Source: Bacillota bacterium (GTDB lineage Bacteria; Bacillota; Thermosediminibacteria; Thermosediminibacterales; Thermosediminibacteraceae). From it: a stretch of 7,209 bases of DNA. The stretch lies in NCBI GenBank assembly GCA_003242255.1, contig QGUT01000077.1, positions 1-7,209 on the forward strand, in the 5' to 3' direction. The position numbers and the translations under genes are program-made. The notes beneath the pieces are model-generated. The model had not been told where the DNA came from. It saw only the letters and a list, made by a program, of their open reading frames with translations, and searched no databases. Position 1 is the stretch's first letter. Each line of letters begins with the position of its first letter. This document shows positions 6,365-7,209 of this stretch, piece after piece.

Positions 6365-6393
6365 TTGGATAATCTGATACAATTTGCTATAAT
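6365..6393 (+). promoter_or_regulatory. sigma-A promoter of the chemotaxis receptor gene
   Basis: TTGGAT (6365-6370) and a perfect TATAAT (6388-6393) have 17-nt spacing, giving a start near 6400. It begins two bases after the symporter remnant's stop codon. I see no flagellar sigma-28 type promoter (TAAA-N15-GCCGATAA) before this receptor gene. Confidence 0.7.
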
Positions 6394-6399
6394 AATACT

Positions 6400-6512
6400 T
6401 AAGGTGAGCCTCAAATACCGCCTGCTGGGGGTGAGGCACTTGAGGAGGCGGACTAGAAATACCCCAGCCATCTAGACCGCGCAAAAATCGGTTTAGGTGA
6501 TCGAGTCGAACT
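6400..6512 (+). promoter_or_regulatory. structured 5' leader of the receptor mRNA, candidate riboswitch-like element
   Basis: The ~112-nt leader holds several exact complementary segments. Stem A: CCGCCT (6418-6423) with AGGCGG (6446-6451). Stem B: GCTGGGG (6424-6430) with CCCCAGC (6462-6468). A and B interlock as an H-type pseudoknot. Stem C: CTAGA (6453-6457) with TCTAG (6471-6475). Stem D: TCTAGACCG (6471-6479) with CGGTTTAGG (6489-6497), 9 bp including two G-U pairs around a 9-nt loop. Its 3' arm contains the AGG of the Shine-Dalgarno AGGTGA (6495-6500). C and D use the same bases, so only one can form. GCCTCA (6408-6413) can also pair with TGAGGC (6432-6437). This is the layout of a translational switch. 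It lacks the conserved blocks I know for c-di-GMP-I, c-di-GMP-II and other common riboswitch classes. Pairings are seen; function is inferred. Confidence 0.5.
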
Positions 6513-7209
6513 ATGAAAGGCCAAAAAAATCTGTTCACGCTTTCCCTTTACTTTTCCATTCCACCCGTCGCCATTTTATTTGTTGCTATCAGGTTTCTCG
6601 GGGGGATAAACACTGCGTTCGCCTTTCTCGTGGCCTTAATCGCATCTTTTGCGGTGGATTACCTCATATTGAAAGGCATAGTGAAGCGACTTTACGAGAT
6701 GGCCGATATAATCGACCAGTTTTCCAAAGGAAAGCTGCCTTCGGTCAACCGCCTGAAGAGTTTGCGGGGCAAGTTCGATTTTATGGTGGAGCCGGTGCTC
6801 GCCGCCTTTGAGCTGGTCTTCGGCCTCATGGGGAAGCTGCAGAGGACTTCCGAAGAACTGAGCTACTTCTTCAGCCGCTTTAACCACAGCATGGACCTCA
6901 TCAGCGAGGCAGCGGGGCAGATTGCGACCTCCATCGAAGAAATAGCCCAGGGGGCCGGCGAGCAGGCCGAAGCGGCTCAGGAGACTTCCGACAACGTAAA
7001 CTCCCTCTCGTCCCTCGCCGAGCAAATCGCTCAGCAGACCCGGGAGAGGGAAACGGGGATAAATACGATATTAGAAAAGGTGGGGACCACCAGGAAGGTG
7101 CTGGAAGACCTCCTCCATCAGCTCACCTTATCCTCGGAAACCAGCACCCTGTCGGCGCAAAAGATGAAGGAACTGGAAAACCTCACCGAGGGCATAAACA
7201 ATTTCGTGA
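6513..7209 (+). CDS. methyl-accepting chemotaxis protein (partial, no extracellular sensor domain)
   Basis: Chemoreceptor that would relay signals to the CheA/CheW kinase complex. 232 codons are present and the frame is open at the window edge, so the signalling tip and C-terminus lie beyond. Two hydrophobic helices, residues ~8-28 and ~32-53, are separated by only a few residues, leaving no periplasmic ligand domain. A charged linker follows (KGIVKRLYEMADIIDQFSKGKL), where a HAMP would normally be, but I do not see a clear HAMP. From ~150 the long coiled coil begins, with the adaptation-region signature SIEEIAQGAGEQAEAAQETS and Glu/Gln pairs suited to methylation. ATG 6513 is the only reasonable start (in-frame stop at 6498-6500). 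The Shine-Dalgarno AGGTGA is 12 nt away, longer than usual, and can be buried in a leader hairpin. Confidence 0.88.
   Translation, partial: MKGQKNLFTLSLYFSIPPVAILFVAIRFLGGINTAFAFLVALIASFAVDYLILKGIVKRLYEMADIIDQFSKGKLPSVNRLKSLRGKFDFMVEPVLAAFELVFGLMGKLQRTSEELSYFFSRFNHSMDLISEAAGQIATSIEEIAQGAGEQAEAAQETSDNVNSLSSLAEQIAQQTRERETGINTILEKVGTTRKVLEDLLHQLTLSSETSTLSAQKMKELENLTEGINNFV

Noticed and set aside
6400..6512. Standard c-di-GMP-I (GEMM), c-di-GMP-II, fluoride, T-box or cobalamin riboswitch
   Set aside because: Short resemblances occur (GGCACTTGA as in c-di-GMP-II, ACCGCG as in T-boxes), but the remaining conserved blocks of those classes are absent or misplaced. Judged by memory only, without a covariance model search.

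Overview
This window looks like bacterial chromosome from a Gram-positive Firmicute, possibly a thermophilic anaerobe. The signs are strong GGAGG-type ribosome binding sites, some TTG starts, consensus sigma-A promoters, a Bacillus/Clostridia-type LexA box, and heavy use of ATA (Ile) and AGG (Arg) in otherwise fairly GC-rich genes. I cannot place it more precisely from sequence alone.

Layout. Positions 1-1110 (minus strand) hold an AT-richer accessory block. It contains a single-chain MntA-HepT toxin-antitoxin fusion, then a possible 36-residue membrane peptide, then the first codons of another gene that leaves the window. Divergent from this is dinB (1301-2512, plus), a complete DNA polymerase IV with its own sigma-A promoter and a LexA-like operator. 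Positions 2549-2981 carry the wreckage of a NarL/DegU-type two-component system: the ATP-binding end of a histidine kinase, and a response regulator reduced to its first ~25 and last ~33 residues. Positions 3001-4706 are an intact overlapping pair, a DUF72 (YecE-like) protein and a Cof-type HAD phosphatase. They end at a hairpin that terminates the opposite strand.

Positions 4747-6363 are again gene remnants. On the minus strand lie an N-acyl-D-amino-acid deacylase missing its N-terminus and an internal block, and the last ~35 residues of a multi-span (YfcC-like) transporter. On the plus strand is the C-terminal third to half of a sodium:solute symporter. No transposase or repeat explains the junctions, so this is either serial deletion in a decaying genome or a faulty assembly.

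Positions 6365-7209 hold a consensus promoter, a ~112-nt structured leader and the start of a methyl-accepting chemotaxis protein that runs off the end. The leader has a possible pseudoknot and two mutually exclusive stems, one of which covers the Shine-Dalgarno sequence. It matches no riboswitch class I can recall.

The two points most worth pursuing are this leader, a candidate riboswitch-like element, and the MntA-HepT fusion. The fusion carries both the AMP-transferase motif and its target tyrosine motif in one chain, and has a plausible internal start for free HepT.
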